A DNA stretch of 64,000 bases from an uncultured Dehalococcoidia bacterium (GCA_958295765.1 CATQHB010000002.1:2158091-2222090); one strand, 5' to 3'. Counted from the stretch's first letter, positions 1 through 9,083 are shown. The notes: generated by a model not told the origin, from the sequence alone. Made by a program: numbers and translations.

Positions 1-358
1 GGGCCAGCAGCCGCCGGTCGTGGGTGTACATCGCAATCAAGTCGGCGCCGGCGCGGCCGGCCAGCCGGACAATTCCCTCGGCGACGGAATTATCCACCTC
101 CACCTCGCAGCGCCAGTTGCCGGCGTCCCAGGACTGTTGCCGGGCCACCGCCCGCAGATAGTCCACCGCCTCGTGCCGGTCCGAATCCTCCTGCTGGCTG
201 CCCAGGACGATGTGGCTGCCCACCATTTGCGTCCGGGCCGGCGGGATGACCTGGAGCAGGATTACCTCTCCGTCGGTTACAATCTCCTCCTTCACCAGGG
301 GGAATACCTCTTCAGCTTCCTTGGAACCATCCAGGGGTATCAACACTTTCTGGTACAT
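1..358 (-). CDS. Universal stress protein (UspA family), cut by window edge
   Basis: The minus strand reads MYQKVLIPLDGSKEAEE at the start, the typical first beta strand and loop of a UspA fold, followed by a helix and the VILLQVIPP second strand. About 119 residues are present; the nucleotide-binding glycine motif normally near the C-terminus lies beyond base 1, so ATP binding cannot be judged. The start at 358 has a strong ribosome binding site (aaggaggttgtt just before ATG). Family knowledge: cytosolic dimeric stress proteins. It lies upstream of no visible operon partner. Confidence 0.85.
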   Translation of the reverse strand, partial: MYQKVLIPLDGSKEAEEVFPLVKEEIVTDGEVILLQVIPPARTQMVGSHIVLGSQQEDSDRHEAVDYLRAVARQQSWDAGNWRCEVEVDNSVAEGIVRLAGRAGADLIAMYTHDRRLLA

Positions 359-511
359 AACAACCTCCTTGACGCCCTTGACGCAAGACCGGAATGGTTG
401 AAGTTCCCGGTACTGCCTTGGTTGGATGGCGGCCCGACCGCCCCTATAGTAGCGCATCGACCGGATTAAGGCAAAAGCCGCCCGGTCAATCGCCAGGGCT
501 GGTCAAGTCTG

Positions 512-646
512 AAATCCGCTCAAGTCCGAAACCCGCTCAAAGTTCGCAGTCCGCTCATAAAGCCGGGAACCCGCTCACCATAACGAAATCCGCTCATGGT
601 GAGCTTGAACTAAATCCGCTCATGGTGAGCCTGTCGAACCACTCTT
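512..646. repeat. Degenerate R3 repeat cluster
   Basis: Several decayed half copies of R3 (ccgctcatggtgagc and variants) fill the gap between the stress protein and the hibernation factor. No open frame here looks genuine. Confidence 0.6.
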
Positions 647-651
647 TCCCG

Positions 652-1077
652 CTACTCATACAAATGGGCCAAGTCCGCCTCCACCGCAAACTTCGGTTCC
701 AGGGCCAATTCCCGGTCGGATTCGGACAACTCCGCCGCCTGCTGCTCCCCCAGGGAAAGGTACTGGCGGGCGCGCTGACTGCGATAGACCTGGCCCTTGA
801 ACCGGGCCGCCGACTGGTCCAGGCAGGCCGCCGCCGCGTTTATTGCGGCGCTGGCCGACGAACCGCGCCGCTCGGCCCGAATCAGGGCGCCCTTCACCGT
901 CAGGGAAACCTGCGCCAGGTAGCGTTCCTGGTAAGACCGGGTAGGCTCGGCGGTTATCTCCACCAGGGCGGCGGTGGCCGCCGGCAGATGACGCCCCACC
1001 TGCTGCAACTTGCGGGCCACGTGCATTTGCAGCCGTTGACTGATTTCCAGGTTGCGCCCTTCAATCTTCAACTCCAC
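652..1077 (-). CDS. hpf: Ribosome hibernation promoting factor, short form
   Basis: The 141-residue product begins MELKIEGRNLEISQRLQMHV, matching the HPF/RaiA (sigma-54 modulation) domain in which a beta-alpha-beta-beta-beta-alpha fold sits in the 30S decoding centre and silences ribosomes under stress. Basic residues typical of rRNA contact are present around 70-100 (ALIRAERRGSSA). It lacks the C-terminal dimerisation domain of long HPF, so it would be a short-type factor. GTG is the probable start, preceded by ggaggtttatc. Neighbouring the universal stress protein suggests a stress-linked pair, though nothing shows co-transcription. Confidence 0.82.
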   Translation of the reverse strand: MELKIEGRNLEISQRLQMHVARKLQQVGRHLPAATAALVEITAEPTRSYQERYLAQVSLTVKGALIRAERRGSSASAAINAAAACLDQSAARFKGQVYRSQRARQYLSLGEQQAAELSESDRELALEPKFAVEADLAHLYE

Positions 1078-1227
1078 GATAAACCTCCATTGGAATAAGG
1101 ATAAGGATATTGACCGGGAATACGGTCAAGAAAGATTAGGAAAGCGACGGCCTGAGACCGGGCAAAAGGAGGCAGCCGCCGGCGCCGGGCGTAGGAACTG
1201 ATACCGGACTGCCCGGGCCGGGGGCGG

Positions 1228-1596
1228 TTAGTTGCGGCTTAAGAGGGTGTTGACGTAAACCGACGTGATTTCCAGGTGGCGGGACTGGGGGACAAAGGCA
1301 TCGGCGCCGTGGCTGAGGGCCTGGCCGGTATCGGTTCCCCGGCCTGAGCCGACCAGCAGAATCGGGGCCGAGGTGAGGCAGCGGATGGCCCGCAGCAGGC
1401 TCACCGCGTCGGCGCCGGTAATGCCGGCGCTGATGATAACTACGCTGGGGGCATCCTCCAGGACGTGCTTCAGCCCCCGGCGCCCCTCGGTAGCCTCGAT
1501 AATCGCAAAGGCCGTACCGCGCAGGGCGTCGATGATGCCGGCCCGTCCCCGACAATTGCCAATTACCAGCGCTTTGGGTTTCTGTTGGGTAACCAT
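1228..1596 (-). CDS. Degenerate response-regulator receiver domain protein
   Basis: A 122-residue stand-alone protein with the alternating pattern of a CheY-like receiver: KALVIGNCRG (strand 1), PSVVIISAGITGADAV (strand 3 and loop), APILLVGSG (strand 4), GADAFVPQS (strand 5). The acidic pair after strand 1 reads GNC, the phospho-accepting Asp position reads Ser/Ala (VIISAG), and the conserved Lys before Pro is missing (VPQS). It should therefore not be phosphorylated in the usual way. There is no output domain or neighbouring kinase. The ATG at 1596 is chosen because gaggaggtgttt precedes it; an upstream extension lacks such a site. Confidence 0.6.
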   Translation of the reverse strand: MVTQQKPKALVIGNCRGRAGIIDALRGTAFAIIEATEGRRGLKHVLEDAPSVVIISAGITGADAVSLLRAIRCLTSAPILLVGSGRGTDTGQALSHGADAFVPQSRHLEITSVYVNTLLSRN

Positions 1597-1939
1597 AAAC
1601 ACCTCCTCACGCGCGCTGTGGGGCAACTCCCCAGTGGTTTTGTCGTAGTTTTGTCGATGTTGGCGATAGATGGGCGATAGATGGATGATAGATGTTACCG
1701 CTGTTGGATAGCGGTTATTTTGATGTTGTTAAGGCTACCGGGCTACTTTACACACACTTTCAACGATTAGTCAACATTGTGTTTCAATTCACGATGTTTA
1801 TCGGATACAGCAATGTTTTTCTGGCTGTTTTATCGTGAATCACGAATTAAGTCAACGAAATGCGTAAAATGGTGGTTTCAACCGGTGTTGGGGTTCCTTG
1901 CCCGGCCCGGTCTAGCGCCCCGGCCCGTCCTGGTGCATC
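1597..1939. other. AT-richer intergenic region with a 9-bp inverted repeat
   Basis: No convincing gene. The DNA is clearly more AT-rich than its surroundings. attcacgat at 1787-1795 and its perfect inverse atcgtgaat at 1832-1840 face each other across 36 bases and could be an operator or a small hairpin; no promoter elements can be assigned with confidence. Confidence 0.3.
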
Positions 1940-2056
1940 GTAGGGGCGGGTTTGTAACCCGCCCGGCGTTCAAGGCAAAGACCGCCCGTGAACCGGTGTA
2001 TCATCGCCGACCGATTCCTGAGGCCAAACCAGGGCGGGTTATAAACCCGCCCCTAC
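1940..2056. repeat. R2 palindromic repeat
   Basis: Opens with gtaggggcgggtttgtaac and closes with the inverse ataaacccgcccctac; the inner part is variable. Confidence 0.75.
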
Positions 2057-2156
2057 CCCGGCGCTGATACCAACAAGTGTTGGGCATACCAAAACCCCGC
2101 CTTGTAGAACCGCCCTTGATGTAATAGTATTAGCCAAAAATGGGGGTGTTGCAGCG

Positions 2157-3272
2157 ATGGATGCAAAGCCGGTGAATATCTATGAGTACGAGGAAATTGC
2201 CCGGGGCAAGCTGGGCCGGGGAGAGTACGACTTTATCGCCGGGGCGGCCACCGACGAAATTACCCTGCGCCGCACTCGCGCCGTCCTGGACTCGATAATG
2301 ATGAAACCCCGGATGCTGGTGGACATCAGCGAGCGGGACCTGTCCACCACCGTCCTGGGCCAGGAAATCAGCTTTCCGGTGATGCTGGACCCGGCCGGCA
2401 ATCACAGCGCGGCCCACCCGGAGGCGGAACTGGCGACGGTCCGGGCCGCCGGCGCCGCCGGCACTCTGATGGCGCTCAGCGCCCAAGCCTCCCGCACGCT
2501 GGAGGAGGTGGCCCAGGCCGCCACCGGCCCCATCTGGTTCCAGCAGTATTTTTTCAAGGACCGGGGCCTGACCCTGGAGATGGCCCGGCGGGCCGAGGAG
2601 GCCGGCTACTCCGCCCTGTGCCTGACCGTGGACGCCAAGGTCAAGCCCAAGCGGGAGCGCAACATCCGCAACGACTATAAAGGCCCGGCCTCGCCCAACT
2701 ATGCCGCCGACCTGAACATCGCCGGCAGCAACTGGAGCTTTGGCCTGGACGCCCCCACCGGGGCCAATGACATCCGCGACCCGGCGGCGGCCTGGGCCGA
2801 CCTGGACTGGCTGGCGGCCAACACCCGCCTGCCCCTGGTGGTCAAGGGCATAATGGTCGCCGAGGACGGGTATCAGTCCGCCGAATACGGGGCCAAAGCG
2901 GTCATCGTGTCCAATCACGGCACCCGCTACCTGGACACCACCTTTGCCACCATTGAGGTGCTGCCGGAGGTGGTGGACGCGGTGGACGGCCGGATTGAGG
3001 TTTATATGGACGGCGGCATCCGCCGGGGTTCCGACGTGTTCAAGGCCCTGGCCCTGGGCGCGCGGGCGGTGCTCATTGGCCGGCCCCTGTTCTGGGGCCT
3101 GGCGGTGGACGGCGAGGAGGGCGTCAAGTCGGTGCTGGAAATACTGCGGGACGAGTTGGACGCCACTATGGGGATGTGCGGCAAGACCACGGTAGAGAGC
3201 ATCGACCGGGACTCTCTGGGCGGCGTCTCCCCCCTGCTGTCCCTACTGCCGGCCGCCCCGCAGTTTCTTTAG
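2157..3272 (+). CDS. FMN-dependent alpha-hydroxy-acid dehydrogenase/oxidase
   Basis: The 371-residue protein is a full-length TIM-barrel member of the glycolate oxidase / L-lactate dehydrogenase family, which oxidises 2-hydroxy acids to 2-oxo acids using FMN. Visible residues: LVVKGI with the flavin Lys at 230, SNHGTRYLD with the catalytic His254 and substrate Arg257, DGGIRRG at 285-291 and IGRP at 307-310 for phosphate binding. The usual SNHGGRQLD reads SNHGTRYLD and the N-terminal YDYYAGG motif reads YDFIAGAA, so substrate preference may differ from lactate. It stands alone, ending at a strong hairpin. The substrate is not predicted. Confidence 0.85.
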   Translation: MDAKPVNIYEYEEIARGKLGRGEYDFIAGAATDEITLRRTRAVLDSIMMKPRMLVDISERDLSTTVLGQEISFPVMLDPAGNHSAAHPEAELATVRAAGAAGTLMALSAQASRTLEEVAQAATGPIWFQQYFFKDRGLTLEMARRAEEAGYSALCLTVDAKVKPKRERNIRNDYKGPASPNYAADLNIAGSNWSFGLDAPTGANDIRDPAAAWADLDWLAANTRLPLVVKGIMVAEDGYQSAEYGAKAVIVSNHGTRYLDTTFATIEVLPEVVDAVDGRIEVYMDGGIRRGSDVFKALALGARAVLIGRPLFWGLAVDGEEGVKSVLEILRDELDATMGMCGKTTVESIDRDSLGGVSPLLSLLPAAPQFL

Positions 3273-3296
3273 GGGGGATTTTTGCAGAGAGACGTG

Positions 3297-3329
3297 GAGA
3301 CGCCGAGGGAAAGCCACCCTCGGCGTCTC
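3297..3329. terminator. Perfect 13-bp stem between convergent genes
   Basis: gagacgccgaggg pairs perfectly with ccctcggcgtctc across a 7-base loop, just after the hydroxy-acid dehydrogenase stop and facing the 3' end of the next gene. There is no long T tract, so intrinsic termination is likely but not certain. Confidence 0.6.
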
Positions 3330-3373
3330 TCTGCCAGTGTCAGGGATAGGGTAGGTGCAAAGCCCTACCGGGC

Positions 3374-3769
3374 TTAAAAGGCGGGCTGATGCCGCCGCTG
3401 CCGCAGCCGGAACACCAGCAGGACAACCCAGGCCGGCAGGGAAACTACCGCCGCGTAAATAAAGACACCCGGCGGCCCAAACAGGCCCCCGACGATGACC
3501 GCCAATACGGTGAGCGGCCCCAGCAGCGCCCCGCACAGCCAGGCGGCGGTGTGGGAAGTGGGGTAGAGCAAAAGCACCGCCAGGGTCAGCGGGATGGCAG
3601 CCGGCCAGGCGAAGACAAACAACATCGCTATCTGGTCCAAGCCCGGCCCCGCGGCGGTCCAGAACCAGAGGCCAAACCGCGCAAAGGACACCACCAGCAC
3701 CAGCAGCGGCAGCCACAGGGACATCAGGACAGTCCGTAGAGCAATGCCGAACATCGGTTGCGCAACCAT
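3374..3769 (-). CDS. Small integral membrane protein, unknown function
   Basis: 131 residues with four hydrophobic segments (about 10-32, 45-65, 70-92 and 97-118) and a basic C-terminus (FRLRQRRHQPAF). No enzymatic motif is visible and I do not recognise the family. The ATG at 3769 follows ggagggatgtt, a good ribosome binding site, so the longer reading from 3784 is unlikely. Confidence 0.6.
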   Translation of the reverse strand: MVAQPMFGIALRTVLMSLWLPLLVLVVSFARFGLWFWTAAGPGLDQIAMLFVFAWPAAIPLTLAVLLLYPTSHTAAWLCGALLGPLTVLAVIVGGLFGPPGVFIYAAVVSLPAWVVLLVFRLRQRRHQPAF

Positions 3770-3998
3770 AACATCCCTCCTCAAGCTGATATTGAGTCGC
3801 CCCCGGTTAGTTCCGGGAATGTCTCCCTATACCAGCCTACAACCGATACAAGTTATCCGTCAACATTGCGTCTATTTTCACAAGGTTTAGCTGATTATTG
3901 GATGACTTTCTGTATATTTCTCCTATAAACCAGGCAAAATGTTAAGAAATACGTTGGCATATAAATACCCAGCCGGCGTGCCGGCCACACCATCCAAG

Positions 3999-5063
3999 CT
4001 AAAGGGCCGGGATTATTTCATCGCACAGCAGGGACAGGGCCTCGTCCACGTCCGGCCCCAGTTCGGAGAACATTAGCTGACCAAAGCCCTGCTGCCGGGC
4101 CGTTTCCTGCACCTCCAGCAGCCGCTCCAGGCAGTCCCCCGGCCGGCCGGCGATAAAGATGGCGTCAATCATCGAGTCGGTAACCAGGGCGTTAAACTCC
4201 GCCTCGGCGGCGCCGTTCTTGTCCGCTTGATCCAGCCGCTCAACTTCGGGCAAAGGGACGCCCATCCGTTGGATGTCCTCCGGGGTGTAGCCTTGCCGGT
4301 ACATATTCAAGACCCGGCGGCCGGCGCTTTCCTTGACAAACTCCCGCGCCGCGCCGGGGTCGCGGGACAGGGAAATTTTAATTTCCGCCACCTTGGGAAC
4401 GGCGGTTCCCGCCCGTTCCGGGGGGATGGCCCGGTCAAAGGCATCCAGCAGCGCCGGAACCTGCCCGGTGCCTAAAGCCGCCACGTAGTGGCCGCCGAAA
4501 ATCAGGCCGTCCATATCTGCCCCGCCTACCGCCATCCCCAGCGGCCCGTTGCTGCCGCAGTAGAGCCGGACCGGAGTGGCCGGGTGGAAGTTCAACCGGA
4601 AAGCAGCGGCGGGGTTGAAGTTGAAGTAGGCCAGGAGATTGGGGTAGTCGGCAAAGCAGACGCTCTCCCCGGCCAGCAGGCGGCGCAGGCTTTGGGCCGT
4701 CTCCCGCAGCATACTCACCGGCCGGGGCGTGCGGATCAGATTCGGCGTGCGGGGATTGCCCCGGCCCAGCCCGATGCTCAACTCCCGCCCGTCCATCAAC
4801 TCGCTGAGGGTAGCGACCAGATCCGCCAACTCCACCGGGTTGCGGAAATACTGAACCGTTACCGCCGTACCCAGCTTGATTTTGAGGCGGGAGGCCAGGG
4901 CGGTCAAAGCAACGTAGGCATGGCGACTTCTCAAGTTGTCGGTAACCCAAAGCTGGGCTACGCCCTTGGCCTCCGCTTCCCCGGCCAGTTCCACCAAGTG
5001 GGGCAGGGGAACGTGGGCGTAAGTAGGCAAATGAAACTGAATACCGGCTTCCAATCGGGACAT
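3999..5063 (-). CDS. LLM-class flavin-dependent oxidoreductase
   Basis: 354 residues with the luciferase-like TIM-barrel pattern: strand 1 AGIQFHLPTY, AEAKGVAQLWVTDNL, LKIKLGTAVT, and SIGLGRGNPRT. It resembles F420-dependent methylenetetrahydromethanopterin-reductase-like members that use FMNH2 or F420H2; cofactor and substrate are not predictable. ATG at 5063 follows aaggatggtagc. It lies just downstream of the M20 amidase on the same strand, separated by the R5 hairpin, so it probably has its own transcript. Confidence 0.82.
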   Translation of the reverse strand: MSRLEAGIQFHLPTYAHVPLPHLVELAGEAEAKGVAQLWVTDNLRSRHAYVALTALASRLKIKLGTAVTVQYFRNPVELADLVATLSELMDGRELSIGLGRGNPRTPNLIRTPRPVSMLRETAQSLRRLLAGESVCFADYPNLLAYFNFNPAAAFRLNFHPATPVRLYCGSNGPLGMAVGGADMDGLIFGGHYVAALGTGQVPALLDAFDRAIPPERAGTAVPKVAEIKISLSRDPGAAREFVKESAGRRVLNMYRQGYTPEDIQRMGVPLPEVERLDQADKNGAAEAEFNALVTDSMIDAIFIAGRPGDCLERLLEVQETARQQGFGQLMFSELGPDVDEALSLLCDEIIPAL

Positions 5064-5092
5064 ATCGCTACCATCCTTAAAGTATTTGGATT

Positions 5093-5167
5093 ATCCACGA
5101 AGGGACACGAAGGAACACGAATAGGTAACTCCTAAAACCTTCGTGCCCCTTCGTGTCCTTCGTGGAT
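5093..5167. repeat. R5 inverted repeat, possible terminator
   Basis: atccacgaagggacacgaag... pairs with its near-perfect inverse at 5140-5167, giving a stem of almost 30 bp. A second copy lies at 63137-63225. Its place just beyond the amidase stop would let it end that transcript. Confidence 0.6.
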
Positions 5168-5176
5168 TAAATCGTC

Positions 5177-6754
5177 TTAAACCGTAGGAGTGGGCAGCCA
5201 CCACTCCCGGCCCCGGGGCGTTTCGATATACTCGGGCCAGCGCAGGTCCACCGGCGGCGGAAAGTCGGCCGGCAGCAGGGGCGCCACCCAGCGGTCGCCG
5301 CCAATGCCGCCGCCGGTTCGCTCCGCAAACTCCTGCTGCGCCTTTTCCAGTTCGGCGGGACTGGTCAGCAGGTCGGTCAGGGTGGCCGCGATGGTGCGGC
5401 CGGCCACGAACATCCCCGGGTCAATGCACTCCCGCACGCCGCCCATCGCGTTCAGCGTCCACATCGGATAGGTAAAGCCGGGTTCCGGCGCCCGCAACCG
5501 GGGCCGGGCGGTATGGAGCCGGACGGTGGGCGCGTGCCAGGTGTATTCAACATAGTCGTCGGAAGTGAAGTTTAGCTGCCAGGGCGGCAGGTTCCGCCGC
5601 TGGCCGGCCTCATAATCCTGCGGGGAGAGCAACCGTTCGTTGTCCTCGGTAAAAGGCTCCGCCAGCGGCGTCAAGCCCAGGTTGGACTGGATGGCCCGGG
5701 CAAAGGCGCGGGCCGGTTCACCATAACGGGGCGGCCCCACCAGTTCCAGGTTCCGGTAGGCCAGGTCGGTCAGGGCCAGGTTGGGCAGCCCGACCCGGGT
5801 TTTGGTAACCCAACGGGGCGTAACGACGCAGCCGGCAACCTCGGCGGCGTGGCGGGCGTTGCGTTCCAGCACCTGGTAAATCCGCTCCTGAATGTCCAGG
5901 GTGGGCGACCGCCAGGCGTATTGAATCTGGCTGAAACGGGGCGGCAGGTTGTCGGAAGTGCATTGACCGCCGGCCATAATGAACTCGTTAAGCGTCCAGG
6001 TGCCGGTATGGGGAAACATCGCCTCCTTGGTGTATTTGGTGTTGGCGTACATCAGGCAGAGCGCATCCAGCGCGCCGGGGCAGCGGGCTACGGTATGGGG
6101 CCGGTTGGGGTCGGTCAGCAGGCGGGCGTCCATCCACTGCTCCGGCGCCGGACACTCAAAGGTAAACACCACGCTCCAGTAGGAACCGCACTGGGTTTCC
6201 CCGGCCACGGTGTTGGTGGTATGAGGGTGATAAACTACGGCGGCATCCAGGCCGTCGTAGTAACCCTTGGCGGCGTGTACCGGCTTGGAGCCACATATTT
6301 TCTCCGCCGGTTCGCCGAAAATCCGCAGCGTTCCCGCCAGGCCGTGCCGCTCCATCGCCGCCTTGGCCGCCAGAATACCCATCAGCGCCGCCACGCCCAG
6401 CGAGGAATGAGGGTCGGTATGGCCGGCGGCCCAGGGATGCAACCCGGCCCGGGGCGCGGGATAGGGAACCGCCTGCTGGGAGTTGCCGGGGACGGCGTCA
6501 TACTCGGCAAAGGTAGCCAGCGCCGGGCCGCCGGCGCCCCAGGCGGCGGCAAAGGCGGTGGGCATATCCCCGGAACCGGCCTCCACGGTGAACCCCTCCC
6601 GGCGCAGCAGGTCAACGTAAGCCTGCGCCGACCGGTACTCCCGATAGGCCGGTTCGGCATACTCCCAAATCTCCTGGTGAAAGTCGGAAAGCCAGTCCCG
6701 ATGAGCGTCAATCCATTCCCAGGCGGTGGCCTTGGCGGCGTTGCTATCAGTCAT
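5177..6754 (-). CDS. M20 family amidohydrolase (AbgB-like)
   Basis: 525 residues. It resembles the M20 zinc amidases such as p-aminobenzoyl-glutamate hydrolase subunit B: EYDAVPGNSQ (metal Asp region, about 80-90), GHTDPHSSLGVAALMG (about 110-125), VVYHPHTTN, and a C-terminal GTP-like MGGVRECIDPGMFVAGR stretch. Family role: hydrolysis of N-acyl amino acid amide bonds in the cytosol. ATG at 6754 is preceded by aaagga. A longer frame continues upstream but runs into R2 repeat sequence, which argues against it. Slightly longer than typical AbgB (about 480). Confidence 0.8.
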   Translation of the reverse strand: MTDSNAAKATAWEWIDAHRDWLSDFHQEIWEYAEPAYREYRSAQAYVDLLRREGFTVEAGSGDMPTAFAAAWGAGGPALATFAEYDAVPGNSQQAVPYPAPRAGLHPWAAGHTDPHSSLGVAALMGILAAKAAMERHGLAGTLRIFGEPAEKICGSKPVHAAKGYYDGLDAAVVYHPHTTNTVAGETQCGSYWSVVFTFECPAPEQWMDARLLTDPNRPHTVARCPGALDALCLMYANTKYTKEAMFPHTGTWTLNEFIMAGGQCTSDNLPPRFSQIQYAWRSPTLDIQERIYQVLERNARHAAEVAGCVVTPRWVTKTRVGLPNLALTDLAYRNLELVGPPRYGEPARAFARAIQSNLGLTPLAEPFTEDNERLLSPQDYEAGQRRNLPPWQLNFTSDDYVEYTWHAPTVRLHTARPRLRAPEPGFTYPMWTLNAMGGVRECIDPGMFVAGRTIAATLTDLLTSPAELEKAQQEFAERTGGGIGGDRWVAPLLPADFPPPVDLRWPEYIETPRGREWWLPTPTV

Positions 6755-6861
6755 AACAAATCCTTTTAGGTTAATGTACGAATGGGCCGGAGTCGGCGCC
6801 AATGATTTTAATGGGTATATTTCCCCTTGTGAACCTCTACGCCGGCTCCGGTGGATTGTAG

Positions 6862-6946
6862 GTAGGGGCGGGTTTGTAACCCGCCCACGTTCCGGTGTGC
6901 CAAGTTTGCCGTTGCGAGCCAAGGCAGGTTACAAACCCGCCCCTAC
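6862..6946. repeat. R2 palindromic repeat
   Basis: Short R2 copy of 85 bp with both arms intact. Confidence 0.75.
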
Positions 6947-7050
6947 ATTGATGATAGCACCAGGATGATAGTACCAACACCCGTTGAGAATACCGCCCGG
7001 TAACGCCTATGGACATCAGGCAATCACACCGTAAAACCGTCATCATCAAA

Positions 7051-7148
7051 CCGTCGTTCCGGCGAAAGCCGGAATCCAGAACCCTCGGTGGCCGGCCCGC
7101 TCTTTTCCCGGAGGATTTCCTGGATTCCGGCTTTCGCCGGAACGACGG
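7051..7148. repeat. R1 palindromic repeat
   Basis: Arms of 28 bp at 7051-7078 and 7121-7148 are perfect inverse complements; the 42-base centre contains the tagccggcccgctcttttcc-like core shared by other R1 copies. With the R2 copy it fills the gap 6755-7329. Confidence 0.85.
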
Positions 7149-7329
7149 TTGCTTGGGGGAACGAAGGTTGTCCGGGGGAATGACGGTTGCCTCGGTGAAC
7201 GACGGTGGATTATGTTGCCCTGGTTAAAATGCGGTTGCCCCGCCCGGTAGCGTCTATGGACAGATTGGGATAGCCGGTCTATATTTATGCCTATACTGAA
7301 TAACTCAAGAGAAACGGGAGGGATTGACG

Positions 7330-7809
7330 ATGGCGACCAAGCGCAAGGGTGAAAGTTATTGGGGAGAGGAACTGCACGTTCCCCTGTCCGCCGACGGGCA
7401 AGTATCGGCCTATGTGTGGCCGCTGCGGATGCTCACCATCCGGGAACGGGGCTGCGGCGGGCCTACCATCGGCGTGGACGTGGGCAACGAGGAAGTATTG
7501 CGGTTTGACTGCCACGCCGATATGGGCCACTGGCACAGCGGCGGTTATGACCGGCTCGGCTCGCCGGGCAACTCCCAGCGCCCCTTCCCTGAGGGCTTGG
7601 GCGCCGCCGTAGGCGACCAGGTAGCCTGGTCCCTGCAACAGCTAAGGGAGCGGGTCGGGGAACTGCTGGAATCCTCGGAACACGGCGAGGCCGCCCAATC
7701 CCTGGAGTCCCGGCTGGTAGAAAGCGGCCTAATCAACCTCCGCGACCACCTGGAAAAGACCGCCTACCTGCGGGGCCGGGCCATCGGCGACAACCTGATT
7801 GCCGAGTAA
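7330..7809 (+). CDS. Hypothetical protein, unrecognised
   Basis: 159 residues, soluble, beginning MATKRKGESYWGEELHVPL. The middle has a Cys/His-rich stretch (FDCHADMGHWHSGGYDRLG, about 58-76), and the C-terminal half looks helical (QLRERVGELLESSEHGEAAQ). I do not recognise a family. ATG at 7330 is preferred to TTG at 7324 because agggattgacg gives proper spacing only for the ATG. It is isolated between repeat blocks, with no operon partner. Confidence 0.6.
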   Translation: MATKRKGESYWGEELHVPLSADGQVSAYVWPLRMLTIRERGCGGPTIGVDVGNEEVLRFDCHADMGHWHSGGYDRLGSPGNSQRPFPEGLGAAVGDQVAWSLQQLRERVGELLESSEHGEAAQSLESRLVESGLINLRDHLEKTAYLRGRAIGDNLIAE

Positions 7810-7850
7810 TTAGGAATTAGGAATTAAAAATTAAGAATTAGGAATTGGGG
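7807..7850. repeat. Short AT-rich tandem motif (aattaggaatt)
   Basis: Repeated units of aattaggaatt and variants; the inverse form (aattcctaatt) recurs at about 8084-8130 and at 63172-63198, so the two flank the R2 copy at 7905. Confidence 0.6.
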
Positions 7851-7904
7851 GGTTAGCGGACTCGGTTCCTGGCGCTGGCAACGCTTGTTGGCGTTTTCGT
7901 TGGC

Positions 7905-7989
7905 GTAGGGGCGGGTTTGTAACCCGCCCTGGCTCGCAACGGCATACTCGGCATACCGGAACATGGGCGGGTTATAAACCCGCCCCTAC
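7905..7989. repeat. R2 palindromic repeat
   Basis: 85-bp copy with arms gtaggggcgggtttgtaac and ttataaacccgcccctac, flanked by the aattaggaatt motif on one side and its inverse on the other. Confidence 0.75.
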
Positions 7990-8108
7990 CAGTCAACCAA
8001 GGGACGCCCGGCAAGAAATACCAACACCTGCAAGAAGTACCAACAAATGTTGGAAATACCAAGTTAAGGTTTCAGCAACCCCAATTCCTAATTCCTAATT
8101 CTTAATTC

Positions 8109-9083
8109 CTAATTCCTAATTGAAAGCAGCTCCTCCAGGTTTTTCCACAAGATGGCGTCCTTTTCCTCTTGGGTCAGGCTGGACAGGCCCAGCACCCAGG
8201 ACACCGGCCAGTCGATTTGCATATCGGCCGGCCAGTCGGTGCCGAACACTACCTTGTCGGCGCCAACGCAGTCAATCAGGTAGCGCAGGTCGGCCTCGCT
8301 GTGGGTCAGGCAGTCATAGTAGAACTTGCTGAGGTAGGCGCTGGGCGGCTGGGGGATGTTCACCCGGGCCTCGGAGCGCACCTGCCAGCCCCGATCCATC
8401 CGCCCAATCCCGTAGCAGGTATAGCCGCCGCCGTGACAGAGGCAAACCCGCAGGTCGGGGTAACGGTCCATCACCCCGCCAAAGACAAAGCTGGCAAAGG
8501 TAACCGCCCGGTCGGCCAGGTTGCCGATGGTGTTGGACAGGTGGTAGCGGCTGTTGCGGGGGCTGACCACCGTCGGGCCGTCCTGGTGAATCAGCATTAC
8601 CGCGCCCAACTGCTCCGCCGCCGCCCACAGGGGAAAGAACTCCGGGTCATCGTAGGTCTTGCCGTTCACGTTGTCGCCAATCATCGCCCCTTTCAGCCCC
8701 AACTCCACGACGGAGCGTTCCAGTTCGGCGACCGAGGCCGCTACGTCCTGCATCGGCAGGTTAGCCAGGCCAGCGAAACGGGCCGGGTAGTCTTGGGTCA
8801 GTTGGGCCACGTAGTCGTTGCACTCCCGGTCCATTTCCAGCACCGCCGCCGCGTCCCCGTCGTAGCAGTAAAGGAAGGAGTGGGTGGACAGGACGTGAAC
8901 CTCGACGCCCAGGGAATCCATATCCTTGATTCGTTCCTCAGGCGTCCACATTCCCCGGGGCGTATAGTCTCCAAAGCGGCGGGCCACCAGTTCCGGGCTG
9001 AGGGTATGATAGCCCGTACCCTCCCGCATCGCTTTAAGGCAGTTTTCCGGCGTGATATGGGCGTGAATGTCGATGCTGCGCAT
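8109..9083 (-). CDS. ACMSD-like amidohydrolase
   Basis: 324 residues of the amidohydrolase-2 (ACMSD / gamma-resorcylate decarboxylase) family: metal motif IDIHAHI at 4-10, a later HQDG (about 167), CLCHGGGY (about 216) and the final metal Asp in VVFGTDWPADM (about 285). These zinc enzymes decarboxylate or hydrolyse carboxylated aromatic or cyclic substrates. Very similar in plan to the paralog at 43743-44744. Start ATG follows ggagaggatttgcc. It stands alone on this strand. Confidence 0.85.
   Translation of the reverse strand: MRSIDIHAHITPENCLKAMREGTGYHTLSPELVARRFGDYTPRGMWTPEERIKDMDSLGVEVHVLSTHSFLYCYDGDAAAVLEMDRECNDYVAQLTQDYPARFAGLANLPMQDVAASVAELERSVVELGLKGAMIGDNVNGKTYDDPEFFPLWAAAEQLGAVMLIHQDGPTVVSPRNSRYHLSNTIGNLADRAVTFASFVFGGVMDRYPDLRVCLCHGGGYTCYGIGRMDRGWQVRSEARVNIPQPPSAYLSKFYYDCLTHSEADLRYLIDCVGADKVVFGTDWPADMQIDWPVSWVLGLSSLTQEEKDAILWKNLEELLSIRN

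Noticed and set aside
1777-2067. 96-codon frame upstream of the hydroxy-acid dehydrogenase
   Set aside because: Its second half is R2 repeat sequence and there is no ribosome site.
7009-7227. Small frames such as PSFRRKPESR... inside R1 repeats, seen at most R1 copies
   Set aside because: They are translations of the palindrome arms; frame and flanks change from copy to copy.
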